Positions 52,790 through 61,343 of a DNA stretch of 64,000 bases are shown in pieces. Numbering within the stretch: the first letter of the stretch is position 1; every line of letters starts with the position of its first letter. The stretch is from Herbaspirillum sp. (GTDB taxonomy: Bacteria > Pseudomonadota > Gammaproteobacteria > Burkholderiales > Burkholderiaceae_D). Both the position numbers and the translations under genes were made by a program. The notes beneath the pieces are model-generated. The model ran no database searches, was not told the DNA's origin, and saw only the letters and a list, made by a program, of their open reading frames with translations. Where the stretch lies: contig JAQGNR010000075.1 of NCBI GenBank assembly GCA_028291765.1, forward strand, positions 1 to 64,000, written 5' to 3'.

Positions 52790-53722
52790 ATGATTACCGT
52801 ACTCATACCGACCAAGAACCACGGGCATTATCTGGAAGAATTGATTACAAACGTAATCTTTGCCGAAAAGTCGCCGGTGTCGAAGCTAATGATATGCAAT
52901 GATGCGTCCACGGACGATACAGCGGATATCTTGAAGAAATTCGCCGGGAATAAAAACATACGCGTCTTTGAAAATCCAGTCAGTATCGGCGCGGTCGCTG
53001 CCCAGAATTTGATGTTTCCGCATATAGAGACGCCATACACCTTGTGTATCGCAAGTGACGACTATTTTTTTCCGGAACAGATCTCGAAACTTTTCGACGG
53101 GATGCTCAAGCGGGATGCGTATATCGGTTTCGGCAAGTATCTTCTTCTTGAAGGCGAGCGGACGACGGAATTGAATCATCCAGGATGGCAGGCGAGAAAT
53201 GTTGCGGGCGCCGATGAATTTTGCACGCTACTCAGCCACGATCACTATATATTTTCTGGAACGACGATATTCAAGACCGAGTTTCTTCCGAAGCAGGGCC
53301 TGGAAAGGGCGCCATACGATCTTTCCCTGAACAAACTGGCTTCGGCCGATGGGCTGGGTGAATTCCGCGGATTGGATTGGGATATCGCGCTTAAAATGGC
53401 AACCGACCATCCCGACAGATTTTATTTCCTGGATGAATACTGCGGGTGTTTCCGGAAGGTCGCAGCACAATTATCTTCCAGTGAAATATATAACGATACA
53501 GGTCGGGGTGCGTTTGAAATGGCACTCCTGATCCTGAAGTATCTGTCGAATTACCCGCTACGCAAAAGAGTAAAGGATTCGGCTGCCTACCGCGCCGGGA
53601 TCCAGAACCTGTTCTATGCAAAGTGCGGACAGATCACCGAGTCAGCCAAGCAAAGCCAGAATTTTCAGGAAATCTACAAGCCTGTGCTGCTGACGGCGGA
53701 AACACTGTTGAATAATATGTAG
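52790..53722 (+). CDS. Glycosyltransferase family 2
   Basis: 310 residues, GT-A fold. VLIPTKNHGHYLEELITNVIFAEKSPVSKLMICNDASTDDTADIL is the donor-binding region (the NDASTDDT motif is diagnostic), and IASDDYFFPEQISKLF carries the DxD-like pair. FRGLDWDIALKMA is near the catalytic base position. Last gene of the four-gene plus-strand run; it converges with the unknown protein at 53747. Specificity unknown. Confidence 0.88.
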   Translation: MITVLIPTKNHGHYLEELITNVIFAEKSPVSKLMICNDASTDDTADILKKFAGNKNIRVFENPVSIGAVAAQNLMFPHIETPYTLCIASDDYFFPEQISKLFDGMLKRDAYIGFGKYLLLEGERTTELNHPGWQARNVAGADEFCTLLSHDHYIFSGTTIFKTEFLPKQGLERAPYDLSLNKLASADGLGEFRGLDWDIALKMATDHPDRFYFLDEYCGCFRKVAAQLSSSEIYNDTGRGAFEMALLILKYLSNYPLRKRVKDSAAYRAGIQNLFYAKCGQITESAKQSQNFQEIYKPVLLTAETLLNNM

Positions 53723-53746
53723 TCGTGGTGTTGGTTGTTGGCAGCG

Positions 53747-54589
53747 TCAGAAATAATCCTGGCGCGGGGCAGCTTCGAACCCCGGCTCGCAGTGCGTCAG
53801 GACTTCCTGGCGCAATCTGTAGAACTGTCGAAGATAGGCGGCATCCTGCGACTCCCGATAGGCAATTTTCAGGGCGTTCAGAATCATCATCTCGTTGCGG
53901 CAAGGGTAATACAGGACATTCCCCCACGGCATGGCGTTCAGGTCGTAATGGAAGACCTTCAGCTCGGGAATCAAGGCCATGACCAGCGAACCGATGCGTT
54001 CAACAATGAACACCTTCATCTGGACTTCGCCTTTGCCGTAATCGGTAATTTCATTGAGACGGGTGCTTAACGGATTGTTCTGGTGTTCGGCGATCTCGAA
54101 CATGCGTTCGGTAATGGCAAACCACTTCTCCCAGAACACCGGCTTGGCAATAATATAATTGCAATACACGCAGCTGCGGAAGTCGTTGATCAAGGTCGTG
54201 AAGTCGACCGGCAGGTCAATGGCATCGAGAAAATCCTGCACGACGTTGATCATGCCCGGATGGTATTTGTTGCCCTGTTCGAAGACGTTCAGGTAGCAAG
54301 CGGAATATTCAAACGTCGGCGAGAACGTGTAGACATCGCCGCCGGGATTGCTCTCCATGTAGTGCTCCACCTGTTGCGCGCTCAGATTGGTTTTCTGTCT
54401 GAACAGCGGCGACAGGAAGCCGTAGTATTCATCCGCATTGAGCGTGTTATCGAGAAAATAATTGCGGATCGCCCAGTACTCGCGCCAGTCGGCGCGTGGA
54501 TTGCCGGGAATTTCCAGCGCAATGAAGCCCGGGTCCAGCATTTGTTTGCTGGCTGCATCGTAGTGAATTTGCAGAATATTTTTTTTCAT
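53747..54589 (-). CDS. Unknown protein, paralogue of the N-terminal half of the 58690 gene product
   Basis: 280 residues with no recognised family, no signal peptide and no membrane helix. It shares a long colinear pattern with residues about 35-285 of the protein at 58690-60399: YGF[LF]S, the [ND]PG.DVYTF.P segment, SACY.NVFEQG, SNY[IV][IV]AKPVFW..W, ERM.SLV and the C-terminal CEP.F. Conserved Trp, Phe and Tyr residues suggest an enzymatic or sugar-binding domain. It follows a glycosyltransferase gene on the same strand (83 bp gap), so it likely acts in glycan assembly. Function unknown. Confidence 0.75.
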   Translation of the reverse strand: MKKNILQIHYDAASKQMLDPGFIALEIPGNPRADWREYWAIRNYFLDNTLNADEYYGFLSPLFRQKTNLSAQQVEHYMESNPGGDVYTFSPTFEYSACYLNVFEQGNKYHPGMINVVQDFLDAIDLPVDFTTLINDFRSCVYCNYIIAKPVFWEKWFAITERMFEIAEHQNNPLSTRLNEITDYGKGEVQMKVFIVERIGSLVMALIPELKVFHYDLNAMPWGNVLYYPCRNEMMILNALKIAYRESQDAAYLRQFYRLRQEVLTHCEPGFEAAPRQDYF

Positions 54590-54672
54590 AGTGGTCCGCG
54601 TTACTTCATGATTGAAAAACGTGCTCCGCCGAAGCCAGGGAATTTCCCTGTAATGCCGCCTCGGCTATCTCA

Positions 54673-55788
54673 TCAGAGCAAGTCGCCATATACCTGATCG
54701 TAGAGTGCTGCTTTTTCACGTAAATCGTAGTCGGCCTTAATCTCGCGCTGCGCGGCGGCGGCCAACGCATGGCGTTTTTCGGGGGACTCGATGAGCATCG
54801 TAATGGCATGGAGCCAGGCCTGGCTGGCGTTCGGCAAAAGAAAGCCGGTGACGTCATGCGTGACCACCTCGTTGTACACCGATACATCGCTGAAAATCGT
54901 TGCTATGCCGGCAGCCGAATAGTCGAGCCATTTGATGTAGCTTTTACACTGATTGTATTCGTCCGAGGCCAGAGGAATCAGGGCGATATCCCAATGCCAT
55001 TGCTTGAGTTGCGCCGCGTAATTCTCGTATTCGTGGATGAATGTCAGGAACTCGATGTTGGGATGATTTTGCCAACCGGCCGGGCAGTCCCAGCCGACAA
55101 AATACAGTTTTAGCCGGGATCCGTAACGTGCGCAAAGAGTCTGCAGCGTTTTGTCCACCAGCGCAAAATTCGACGCCTGGATCGACGACCCAAGCAGGCC
55201 GATGGTGATCGCCGCATCTCTATTTATCGGAATCGGCCGGTAGAAAATGTCGAAATCGAGATAGTTCGGCAGTACATGGATGGCCGCATTCAGACTGCGG
55301 TATTTTCCCGCCAGGAACTGGGTCGACACCACGATTGCCTTGGCATGCCGTGCGGCATATTCGATGCCTTCCTTCCAGCCAGCGCCCATCGCGGCTTCCG
55401 GATGATCGTGCGGTATTTCATTGAGCAGGTCGTCGGATTCGTAGACGATCGGCTTGCCGGACGCGAAAATGGCCTGCATCGTCGCGATCGACATCAATCC
55501 CGGCGTAAAGCGGTGAAAAATGATCAGATCGGCGCTGTGCATCGCATCGGTATCCACCACGCCATTGTTGATTCCCCAGACCAGTTCCCAGCGCTCGGCC
55601 AGATGCGCGAACGGCCGTATCAGGCGAATTTGCGGGCAAGGGCTCCATGTCGACTCAATCGTGTACACCAGAATGCGTTTTCTGGTTGGTGCGACGGCCG
55701 GGAGCGGCGCGTGAAATTCGGCTAACCGGTTCGCGGAGTTGGCGTTCGTGGTGTTCGGAACGCCAGGCGGTTTTTGATCGATGCGCAT
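54673..55788 (-). CDS. Glycosyltransferase, GT-B fold
   Basis: 371 residues. A GT4-like C-terminal half has TIGLLGSSIQASNFALVDKTLQTL, YFVGWDCPAGW, IALIPLASDEYNQCKSYIKWLDYSAAGIATIFSDV (the glycosyltransferase donor region, with KWLDYSAAGI in place of E.mA.G.P) and DVTGFLLPN. The N-terminal half carries DLIIFHRFTPGL and IVYESDDLLNEIP. The frame is open 59 codons further upstream; ATG 55788 was chosen as the first Met before the conserved region, but no Shine-Dalgarno decides it. It pairs with the unknown gene at 53747 on the minus strand. Confidence 0.82.
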   Translation of the reverse strand: MRIDQKPPGVPNTTNANSANRLAEFHAPLPAVAPTRKRILVYTIESTWSPCPQIRLIRPFAHLAERWELVWGINNGVVDTDAMHSADLIIFHRFTPGLMSIATMQAIFASGKPIVYESDDLLNEIPHDHPEAAMGAGWKEGIEYAARHAKAIVVSTQFLAGKYRSLNAAIHVLPNYLDFDIFYRPIPINRDAAITIGLLGSSIQASNFALVDKTLQTLCARYGSRLKLYFVGWDCPAGWQNHPNIEFLTFIHEYENYAAQLKQWHWDIALIPLASDEYNQCKSYIKWLDYSAAGIATIFSDVSVYNEVVTHDVTGFLLPNASQAWLHAITMLIESPEKRHALAAAAQREIKADYDLREKAALYDQVYGDLL

Positions 55789-56053
55789 GATTGACAAGAG
55801 GGACTGAGGGCCAATACGGATTAAAGCATCGATATGGGGGGCGTCATCGGAGGAACAGGCGCCGAGATGAGCCGGTTTTCGGCGAATCGGAATGCCATTT
55901 GGTCGGTACGCTGTCAGGCTGGAGAACATCGCGCAGCCGGATGGCCGGTCGCGGGTTGCAGACAAATATTATGACGGTCCGACGGGCGTACAGGCGTACA
56001 GGCGTGCATTGCACGAAATCGCCCAAATGGACCTCAAGCCTTAGGGGATTTGT

Positions 56054-56830
56054 GTGAAAGTCGTCATTCTTGCAGGTGGTATGGGTACGCGTTTGGGTGA
56101 AGAAACCGACGTGCGGCCGAAACCGATGGTCGAAATCGGCGGCAAGCCGATTTTGTGGCACATCATGAAAAGTTATTCGCATTTCGGCTTTAATGAATTC
56201 GTGATCCTGCTCGGTTACAAGGGATATTTGATTAAAGAGTATTTCGCCAATTACTTTTTGCATCAGGGTGACGTCACCATCGACTTGGCCAATAACAGCG
56301 TCGAGGTTCACCGCAATAAATCCGAACCATGGAAAGTCACATTGCTGGAAACCGGTTTGCATAGCCAGACCGGCGGCCGGCTATTGGCCGCGCGCGATTA
56401 TTTGGGCGATGAAGATTTCATGCTGACGTATGGCGACGGCGTGTCCGATGTCGATATCGGCGCACTGGTCCGTCATCACGACAAACACCGGGCGCTGGTG
56501 ACCATGACGACGGTGCAGCCGGAGCCGCGTTTCGGTATGGTGAATGCTGACGAAAACGGTTTCATTCATGCCTTCAAGGAAAAGCCGCCGGGCGACTTGG
56601 GATGGATCAACGGCGGCTTCATGGTATGCCGCTCGAAAGTGTTCGATTACCTTCTGGAAGGCGAAGCGACTATCTTTGAGCGCGGGCCGCTGGAAAATAT
56701 CGCGCGCGATGGACTGCTGTTGAATTGTCCGCATTCAGGTTTCTGGAAATGCATGGATACGCTGCGCGACAAAGTGCAGTTGAATCAGTTATGGGATCAG
56801 GGCGGCGCATCGTGGAAGAAATGGGACTGA
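56054..56830 (+). CDS. rfbF: Glucose-1-phosphate cytidylyltransferase
   Basis: 258-residue cytosolic enzyme making CDP-glucose from CTP and glucose-1-P. The nucleotidyltransferase motif is LAGGMGTRLGEETDVRPKPMVEIGGKPI, and YGDGVSDVDIGALV and NGGFMVCRSKVFDYL are family hallmarks. The length equals RfbF (about 257). The start is GTG with AGGGGA just upstream. First gene of a run with the epimerase and C-methyltransferase; its product feeds the RfbG dehydratase encoded at 61344-62423. Confidence 0.95.
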   Translation: MKVVILAGGMGTRLGEETDVRPKPMVEIGGKPILWHIMKSYSHFGFNEFVILLGYKGYLIKEYFANYFLHQGDVTIDLANNSVEVHRNKSEPWKVTLLETGLHSQTGGRLLAARDYLGDEDFMLTYGDGVSDVDIGALVRHHDKHRALVTMTTVQPEPRFGMVNADENGFIHAFKEKPPGDLGWINGGFMVCRSKVFDYLLEGEATIFERGPLENIARDGLLLNCPHSGFWKCMDTLRDKVQLNQLWDQGGASWKKWD

Positions 56831-56846
56831 GACGGATGCAATAAAA

Positions 56847-57398
56847 ATGCAAATCATTGCCTCCGATATTTCCGGCGTGTCGATCGTGCAAGCCGACCGC
56901 AGGCTCGACGAGCGGGGCGGATTCGCGCGCTGGTTTTGCGATCAGGAACTGGACGCCGAACTGCAAGGCGCCGCTATCCGCCAGATCAATCATTCGCATA
57001 CGCTCCACCGGGGTACTGTGCGCGGTATGCATTTTCAGCATCCGCCGCATGCGGAAAAAAAACTGATCCGCTGCCTGTCTGGAAAAATCTTCGATGTCGT
57101 CGTCGATCTGCGCCAGGCATCGCCGACCTTTATGGCGTGGCGCGGCTTTGCGCTGGAAGCCGGCGACGATCGCGCAGTGCTGATTCCGGAAGGATGCGCG
57201 CACGGGTTTCAGACACTGAGCGATGATGTTCAACTGCTCTATTTGCACACGGCGCTTTACACGCCGGCGTCCGAAGGGGCATTGCGCTTCGATGATCCGC
57301 GCATCGGTATTATCTGGCCGTTACCGCCGCAACATTTGTCGCCTCGCGATTTGCAGCATCCATTGTTGCCAGCTGATTTTTGTGGGATAAAAATATGA
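56847..57398 (+). CDS. RmlC-like NDP-4-keto-6-deoxysugar epimerase
   Basis: 183-residue cupin of the dTDP-4-dehydrorhamnose 3,5-epimerase family. VRGMHFQHPPHAEKKLIRCLSGKIFDVVVDLR contains the catalytic-base His of the RG[LM]H motif, GCAHGFQTL is present, and YLHTALYTPASEGALRFDDPRIGIIWP is the conserved end. Here the substrate should be CDP-4-keto-6-deoxyglucose rather than the dTDP sugar, given rfbF and rfbG. It may epimerise at C3, C5 or both. It lies 16 bp after rfbF, and the stop overlaps the methyltransferase ATG by 4 bp. Confidence 0.88.
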   Translation: MQIIASDISGVSIVQADRRLDERGGFARWFCDQELDAELQGAAIRQINHSHTLHRGTVRGMHFQHPPHAEKKLIRCLSGKIFDVVVDLRQASPTFMAWRGFALEAGDDRAVLIPEGCAHGFQTLSDDVQLLYLHTALYTPASEGALRFDDPRIGIIWPLPPQHLSPRDLQHPLLPADFCGIKI

Positions 57399-58618
57399 AG
57401 TGCCGTCATTGTTCGACAGAATTGATCGACACATTTGTCGACCTCGGTTTTTCGCCGCCATCCAATGCCTATCTCCGCCGGGAAGATTTGATCCGTCCGG
57501 AAACCTACTATCCGTTGCGAGTCATGGTATGCCGTTCATGCTGGTTGGTGCAGACCGAAGATTATGCGCATCATGAGCAGTTGTTCGATACCGAATACGC
57601 CTATTTTTCATCGACGTCGAGCACCTGGCTGGCGCATGCCGCCAGCTATGTAGACATGATCGTTAAGCGTCTGGGTCTGGATGGCAATTCGAAGGTGGTC
57701 GAATTGGCGGCAAACGACGGCTACTTGTTGCAATACATGCAGCAACGGGGCATTCCAAACCTGGGTATCGAACCGACCCGAAGCACGGCAGATGCAGCAA
57801 GAGCCAAAGGGATCTCCGTGGTCGAAGAATTCTTCGGCGTGCGGCTGGCGTTGATGCTGTTGGCGCGTGACGGCGCGGCGGATTTAATGATTGCCAATAA
57901 TGTGCTTGCGCATGTGCCGGACATCAATGATTTTCTCGGCGGTATTGCCGCGCTGCTGGCGCCGGAAGGGTCGGTGACGATCGAATTTCCGCATCTGCTG
58001 AATCTGATGAAATTTTCGCAGTTCGATACGATCTATCACGAGCATTTTTCCTATCTTGCGCTGGGCTCTGTCGAGACGATGATGCGGGCCCAAGGCCTGC
58101 GGGTGTATGACGTCGAAGCCTTGTCTACGCACGGCGGCAGCTTGCGGGTCTACGCTTGCCGCCAGGAGGCAAAGTTCGCCATGGCAGCCGCGGTGGAAAA
58201 AATGCGCGCACAAGAGCATGATTTCGGCTTGCAGGATATTCACACGTATCGGGGCTTTCAGATCAAAGCGGAAACGATCAAGACGGACCTGCTGCATTTC
58301 CTGGTGCAACAGAAACGCGCCGGGAAAAAGGTGATGGCATATGGCGCCGCTGCGAAGGGTAATACCTTGCTCAATTATTCCGGCGTGCACGCCGATCTGC
58401 TGACATTGGTGGCCGATGCTGCCGCATCCAAGCAGTCGAAATATATGCCGGGCAGTCATATTCCCATCGTGTCGCCGCAGGAACTGATTGCGGAAAAACC
58501 GGATTATGTGGTGATACTGCCGTGGAATCTGAAAGACGAAGTCGAAGCGCAATTGTCGTGTATTCGCGAATGGGGCGGGCAGTTCGTCATAGCGGTCCCG
58601 GAAATGCGGATATGGTAA
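57395..58618 (+). CDS. NDP-hexose C-methyltransferase
   Basis: 407-residue SAM-dependent sugar C-methyltransferase of the TylC3/NovU class. The N-terminal zinc-binding motif is C3-x2-C6 with a later VCRSCW pair. SAM motif I is VELAANDGYLL. The C-terminal domain (Methyltransf_14 type) has GAAAKGNTLLNYSG, and FDTIYHEHFSYL carries the His-Glu-His of the active site. Such enzymes add a methyl, usually at C3 of a 4-keto-6-deoxysugar. The start overlaps the epimerase stop as ATGA, so the two are coupled. Together with RfbF and RfbG it predicts a branched 3-C-methyl-6-deoxyhexose. Confidence 0.92.
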   Translation: MKCRHCSTELIDTFVDLGFSPPSNAYLRREDLIRPETYYPLRVMVCRSCWLVQTEDYAHHEQLFDTEYAYFSSTSSTWLAHAASYVDMIVKRLGLDGNSKVVELAANDGYLLQYMQQRGIPNLGIEPTRSTADAARAKGISVVEEFFGVRLALMLLARDGAADLMIANNVLAHVPDINDFLGGIAALLAPEGSVTIEFPHLLNLMKFSQFDTIYHEHFSYLALGSVETMMRAQGLRVYDVEALSTHGGSLRVYACRQEAKFAMAAAVEKMRAQEHDFGLQDIHTYRGFQIKAETIKTDLLHFLVQQKRAGKKVMAYGAAAKGNTLLNYSGVHADLLTLVADAAASKQSKYMPGSHIPIVSPQELIAEKPDYVVILPWNLKDEVEAQLSCIREWGGQFVIAVPEMRIW

Positions 58619-58689
58619 AGCGCAGGTTCGCTGCGATTTTCGCTGCAATTCATTGATCTGTCGGTTTGTAAAAGAAACACGGTGCGCAC

Positions 58690-60399
58690 ATGAAAATGAC
58701 TATTTTCCAAATCAATCCCGATAAGGCCGGCACATCATCGGCTGCGGCTGCGGCCGCGACCGATTCCGGTTACACCGGTTTGGCGTGTGTCGAGAACGCG
58801 CCGGCCGGCTGGGGCGATTATCCGACGATACGCGCTTATTTCCTTGGCAATGAGAATGCGTTCGACGAAGAGTCGCTGTACGGTTTTTTCTCGTCCGATT
58901 TCTTTGAAAAGACCGGTCTTGCATCCGATGCAGTCAGTGCGTTTATCGACCAAAATCCAGGGCGCGATGTTTACACCTTTTTCCCCTTCATTCAGGATTC
59001 CGCTTGCTTTACGAATGTTTTCGAGCAAGGCGAGTTGGTTTTTCCAGGCATGGCTGCGGCAACGCAAGCCTATCTGGGATCGATTGAGCTGGCCGTTTCG
59101 CTGGATGATCTGGTTACCGATTTTGGCGATACGGCGCATTCGAATTACGTGGTTGCCAAGCCGGTTTTCTGGCGGACCTGGTTTGGTTTGACGGAAAAAA
59201 TATTCGACATTGCCGAGAGTGCAGCCGACCCTGCAGCCGATCCTCTTGCATCAAAGCTTAATGCCTCGTCGGGGGATGCCGCGCTGCCGGCCATGAAGCA
59301 GGCCCTCACCGAACGGATGGCCTCGTTGGTGCTTGCCTTGGACAGGGAGCTGACAATAGCGCCATTCGATATCACGCAAATGCCATGCAGTAACAGTGCA
59401 TATTTGCGATATTGGGATGGCATGCTGCTGCTGGATGCGTCAAAGCAGGCGTTTCGGGGTACGGAGGATCGGCAGCACTTGACCAGATTTTTTACGCTGA
59501 GGGACAAGATATTGCAGGCGTGCGAACCGCGTTTTGGAAGCCGCGCCGATAGCGGGCGTTTTACGGCACGCCCCCAGACTGATCTGATTTACGGCTGTAT
59601 CACGCACGTCCCGCTGCCGATCGAATTTCCGGATTTCGTGTTGCCGGTTTATCTGGGTCAATCGCAAGGACCGGATCGTCTGAATTTACGGGAGTGGGCG
59701 CCGGAATGGGAGCCCTATCATCCGATCGTAGGCGGCCAAGTCGGTAATTTTGCGCTAAAAAATTATATTCTCAAGCACCATCCCGAGGTTAAGCGCATCG
59801 GTGTTTGCATGTACCGGAAGTTTGTGTCGCGTCATCGCATCAGCGGCATCCCTGCCGAAGACAACTGGATGATGGATGTTGTATCCGATGCGGATTTCGA
59901 GAAGGAAAGCATAGCCAGCATGATGGCGCCGGGCGACCAGGAATTTTTAATCGGGCAGACCTGCGGCTTTATTGTGAACGAAGAAAGCGCCGGTTATTTA
60001 TTGCACTATTCGCAGGCGCATCATGTGGAAGATCTTTTGCGATTCACGTCGGAGGCGGTCGAGCTGGGTGTTCTTGAAAATACCGAAGTAGCGTCGTTTT
60101 TCGATGAAAAAGTGTTTTTGATGGGCGGCATCGAGCTGGGTGTTTTCCCGGCGGATTTCTGGCTCGCCACGGTTAGTGCGATTGAGTCGGTGATATGGGC
60201 CTGCGTTCACCGTTATCCGGTGCAACGCGAAGGCTATCAGACGCGTGCATGGGCATTTTGCGCCGAGCGTCTGGGCAGCTATCTATTGCTTAAATATCTC
60301 AAGGCGCAGAACTGGCAGAGCGGCGGGTATGAGCATTTTTTCGGACAGCTCAATTTGATTACCAAGAACGATGCGAAACTATATGTCCCTAGCAATTAA
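58690..60399 (+). CDS. Unknown two-domain protein of the glycan cluster
   Basis: 569 residues, no signal peptide or membrane helix. Residues about 35-285 are paralogous to the whole protein at 53747-54589 (YGFFSSDFF, NPGRDVYTFFP, SNYVVAKPVFW, NVFEQGE). Residues about 300-569 form a second domain, starting TDLIYGCITHVPLPIEF, with IVGGQVGNFALKNYILKHHPEVKRIGVCMYRKFVS. This second domain is reminiscent of DUF4422-like glycosyltransferase domains (a 'well-behaved guest' pattern of variety Y.vGG.Gh). The assignment is tentative. The gene ends in a TTAA shared with the convergent rfbD-like stop. Confidence 0.65.
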   Translation: MKMTIFQINPDKAGTSSAAAAAATDSGYTGLACVENAPAGWGDYPTIRAYFLGNENAFDEESLYGFFSSDFFEKTGLASDAVSAFIDQNPGRDVYTFFPFIQDSACFTNVFEQGELVFPGMAAATQAYLGSIELAVSLDDLVTDFGDTAHSNYVVAKPVFWRTWFGLTEKIFDIAESAADPAADPLASKLNASSGDAALPAMKQALTERMASLVLALDRELTIAPFDITQMPCSNSAYLRYWDGMLLLDASKQAFRGTEDRQHLTRFFTLRDKILQACEPRFGSRADSGRFTARPQTDLIYGCITHVPLPIEFPDFVLPVYLGQSQGPDRLNLREWAPEWEPYHPIVGGQVGNFALKNYILKHHPEVKRIGVCMYRKFVSRHRISGIPAEDNWMMDVVSDADFEKESIASMMAPGDQEFLIGQTCGFIVNEESAGYLLHYSQAHHVEDLLRFTSEAVELGVLENTEVASFFDEKVFLMGGIELGVFPADFWLATVSAIESVIWACVHRYPVQREGYQTRAWAFCAERLGSYLLLKYLKAQNWQSGGYEHFFGQLNLITKNDAKLYVPSN

Positions 60400-61322
60400 A
60401 GGGGCCGGATCTGCGCAGAATTGTCGATGATTTCATCCAGGCATTTCGTCGCATCGGAACGCCAATGCGGCAGATGCAATTTGAAAGTCGACTCAAGCTT
60501 GGCAAGTGCAAGACGCGAGCTCTTCGGTCTGTTCGGCAACACAGGTGCGGTCGGGATCGGTGTGATCGCTGCACTGCCGGCTATTCTGGTCGGCACGCCG
60601 CGGGCGCGCAGATGATCGACGATGAACGATGCATATTCGTACCAGGAGGTTTCTCCGCCAGCGGTAAGATGATAAATGCCGGTTGTCGCGCGGATGCGGC
60701 CCAAGGCCTCGGAGGCGTTGCCTTTGCTGTCGGCAAGCAATTCGTGCGTCACGCGGCTGATCGTTTTGGCCCAGGTCGGGGCGCCGAATTGATCGGCAGT
60801 CATGGTGAACTGCGCTTGCTCCTGCGCCATGCGTATGACGGTTTTCATAAAGTTGTTGCCATGGGCATTATAGACCCAGCTGGTGCGCAATATCCAGTAC
60901 GCTTCGCAATGCTTGGCGATCGCTAGTTCCCCGGCCAGTTTGCTTTTGCCGTAAACATTCAGCGGATTGGTTGGCGCTGCTTCGTCATAGGGCTGCGTTT
61001 GCGTGCCGTCGAATACATAATCGGTTGAGTAATGGATGATCGCCGCACCCAGCCGCTGGGCTTCCTGCGCTATCACACCGGGCGCTTCGCCATTGATCAG
61101 CATGGCCAGCGCCGCTTCCGATTCGGCCTTGACCACGGCGGTGTATGCGGCAGGATTAACGATCAGATCCGGCTTGACTGCGCGAATGACATCGCGCACC
61201 TGATCGGGATCGGATAAATCCATTGTGGTACGCGGGAAGGAAATCACTTCCCCCAATCTGCGCAGACTCAGCGCCAGCTCACCACCGATTTGGCCGCTTT
61301 GGCCGGTTAGCAGGATTTTCAA
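60396..61322 (-). CDS. dTDP-4-dehydrorhamnose reductase-like NDP-sugar ketoreductase
   Basis: 308-residue extended SDR of the RmlD/RfbD family. The cofactor motif is LTGQSGQIGGEL, the catalytic YxxxK is in NVYGKSKLAGE, and the RTSWVYNAHGNNFMKT segment is typical. It would reduce the 4-keto group of the CDP-sugar after epimerisation and methylation, the last step before transfer. The start is TTG, with GGAGAG 6 bp upstream deciding it; no nearby ATG. It is 21 bp downstream of rfbG in one operon. No rmlA/rmlB are in the window, so dTDP-rhamnose is not the obvious product. Confidence 0.9.
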   Translation of the reverse strand: MKILLTGQSGQIGGELALSLRRLGEVISFPRTTMDLSDPDQVRDVIRAVKPDLIVNPAAYTAVVKAESEAALAMLINGEAPGVIAQEAQRLGAAIIHYSTDYVFDGTQTQPYDEAAPTNPLNVYGKSKLAGELAIAKHCEAYWILRTSWVYNAHGNNFMKTVIRMAQEQAQFTMTADQFGAPTWAKTISRVTHELLADSKGNASEALGRIRATTGIYHLTAGGETSWYEYASFIVDHLRARGVPTRIAGSAAITPIPTAPVLPNRPKSSRLALAKLESTFKLHLPHWRSDATKCLDEIIDNSAQIRPL

Positions 61323-61343
61323 TCGAAACTCTCCACGGAGTCT

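Noticed and set aside
60396-61322. RmlD as part of a dTDP-rhamnose pathway
   Set aside because: rmlA and rmlB are absent here while rfbF and rfbG are present, so a CDP-sugar reductase is the better reading from this window.
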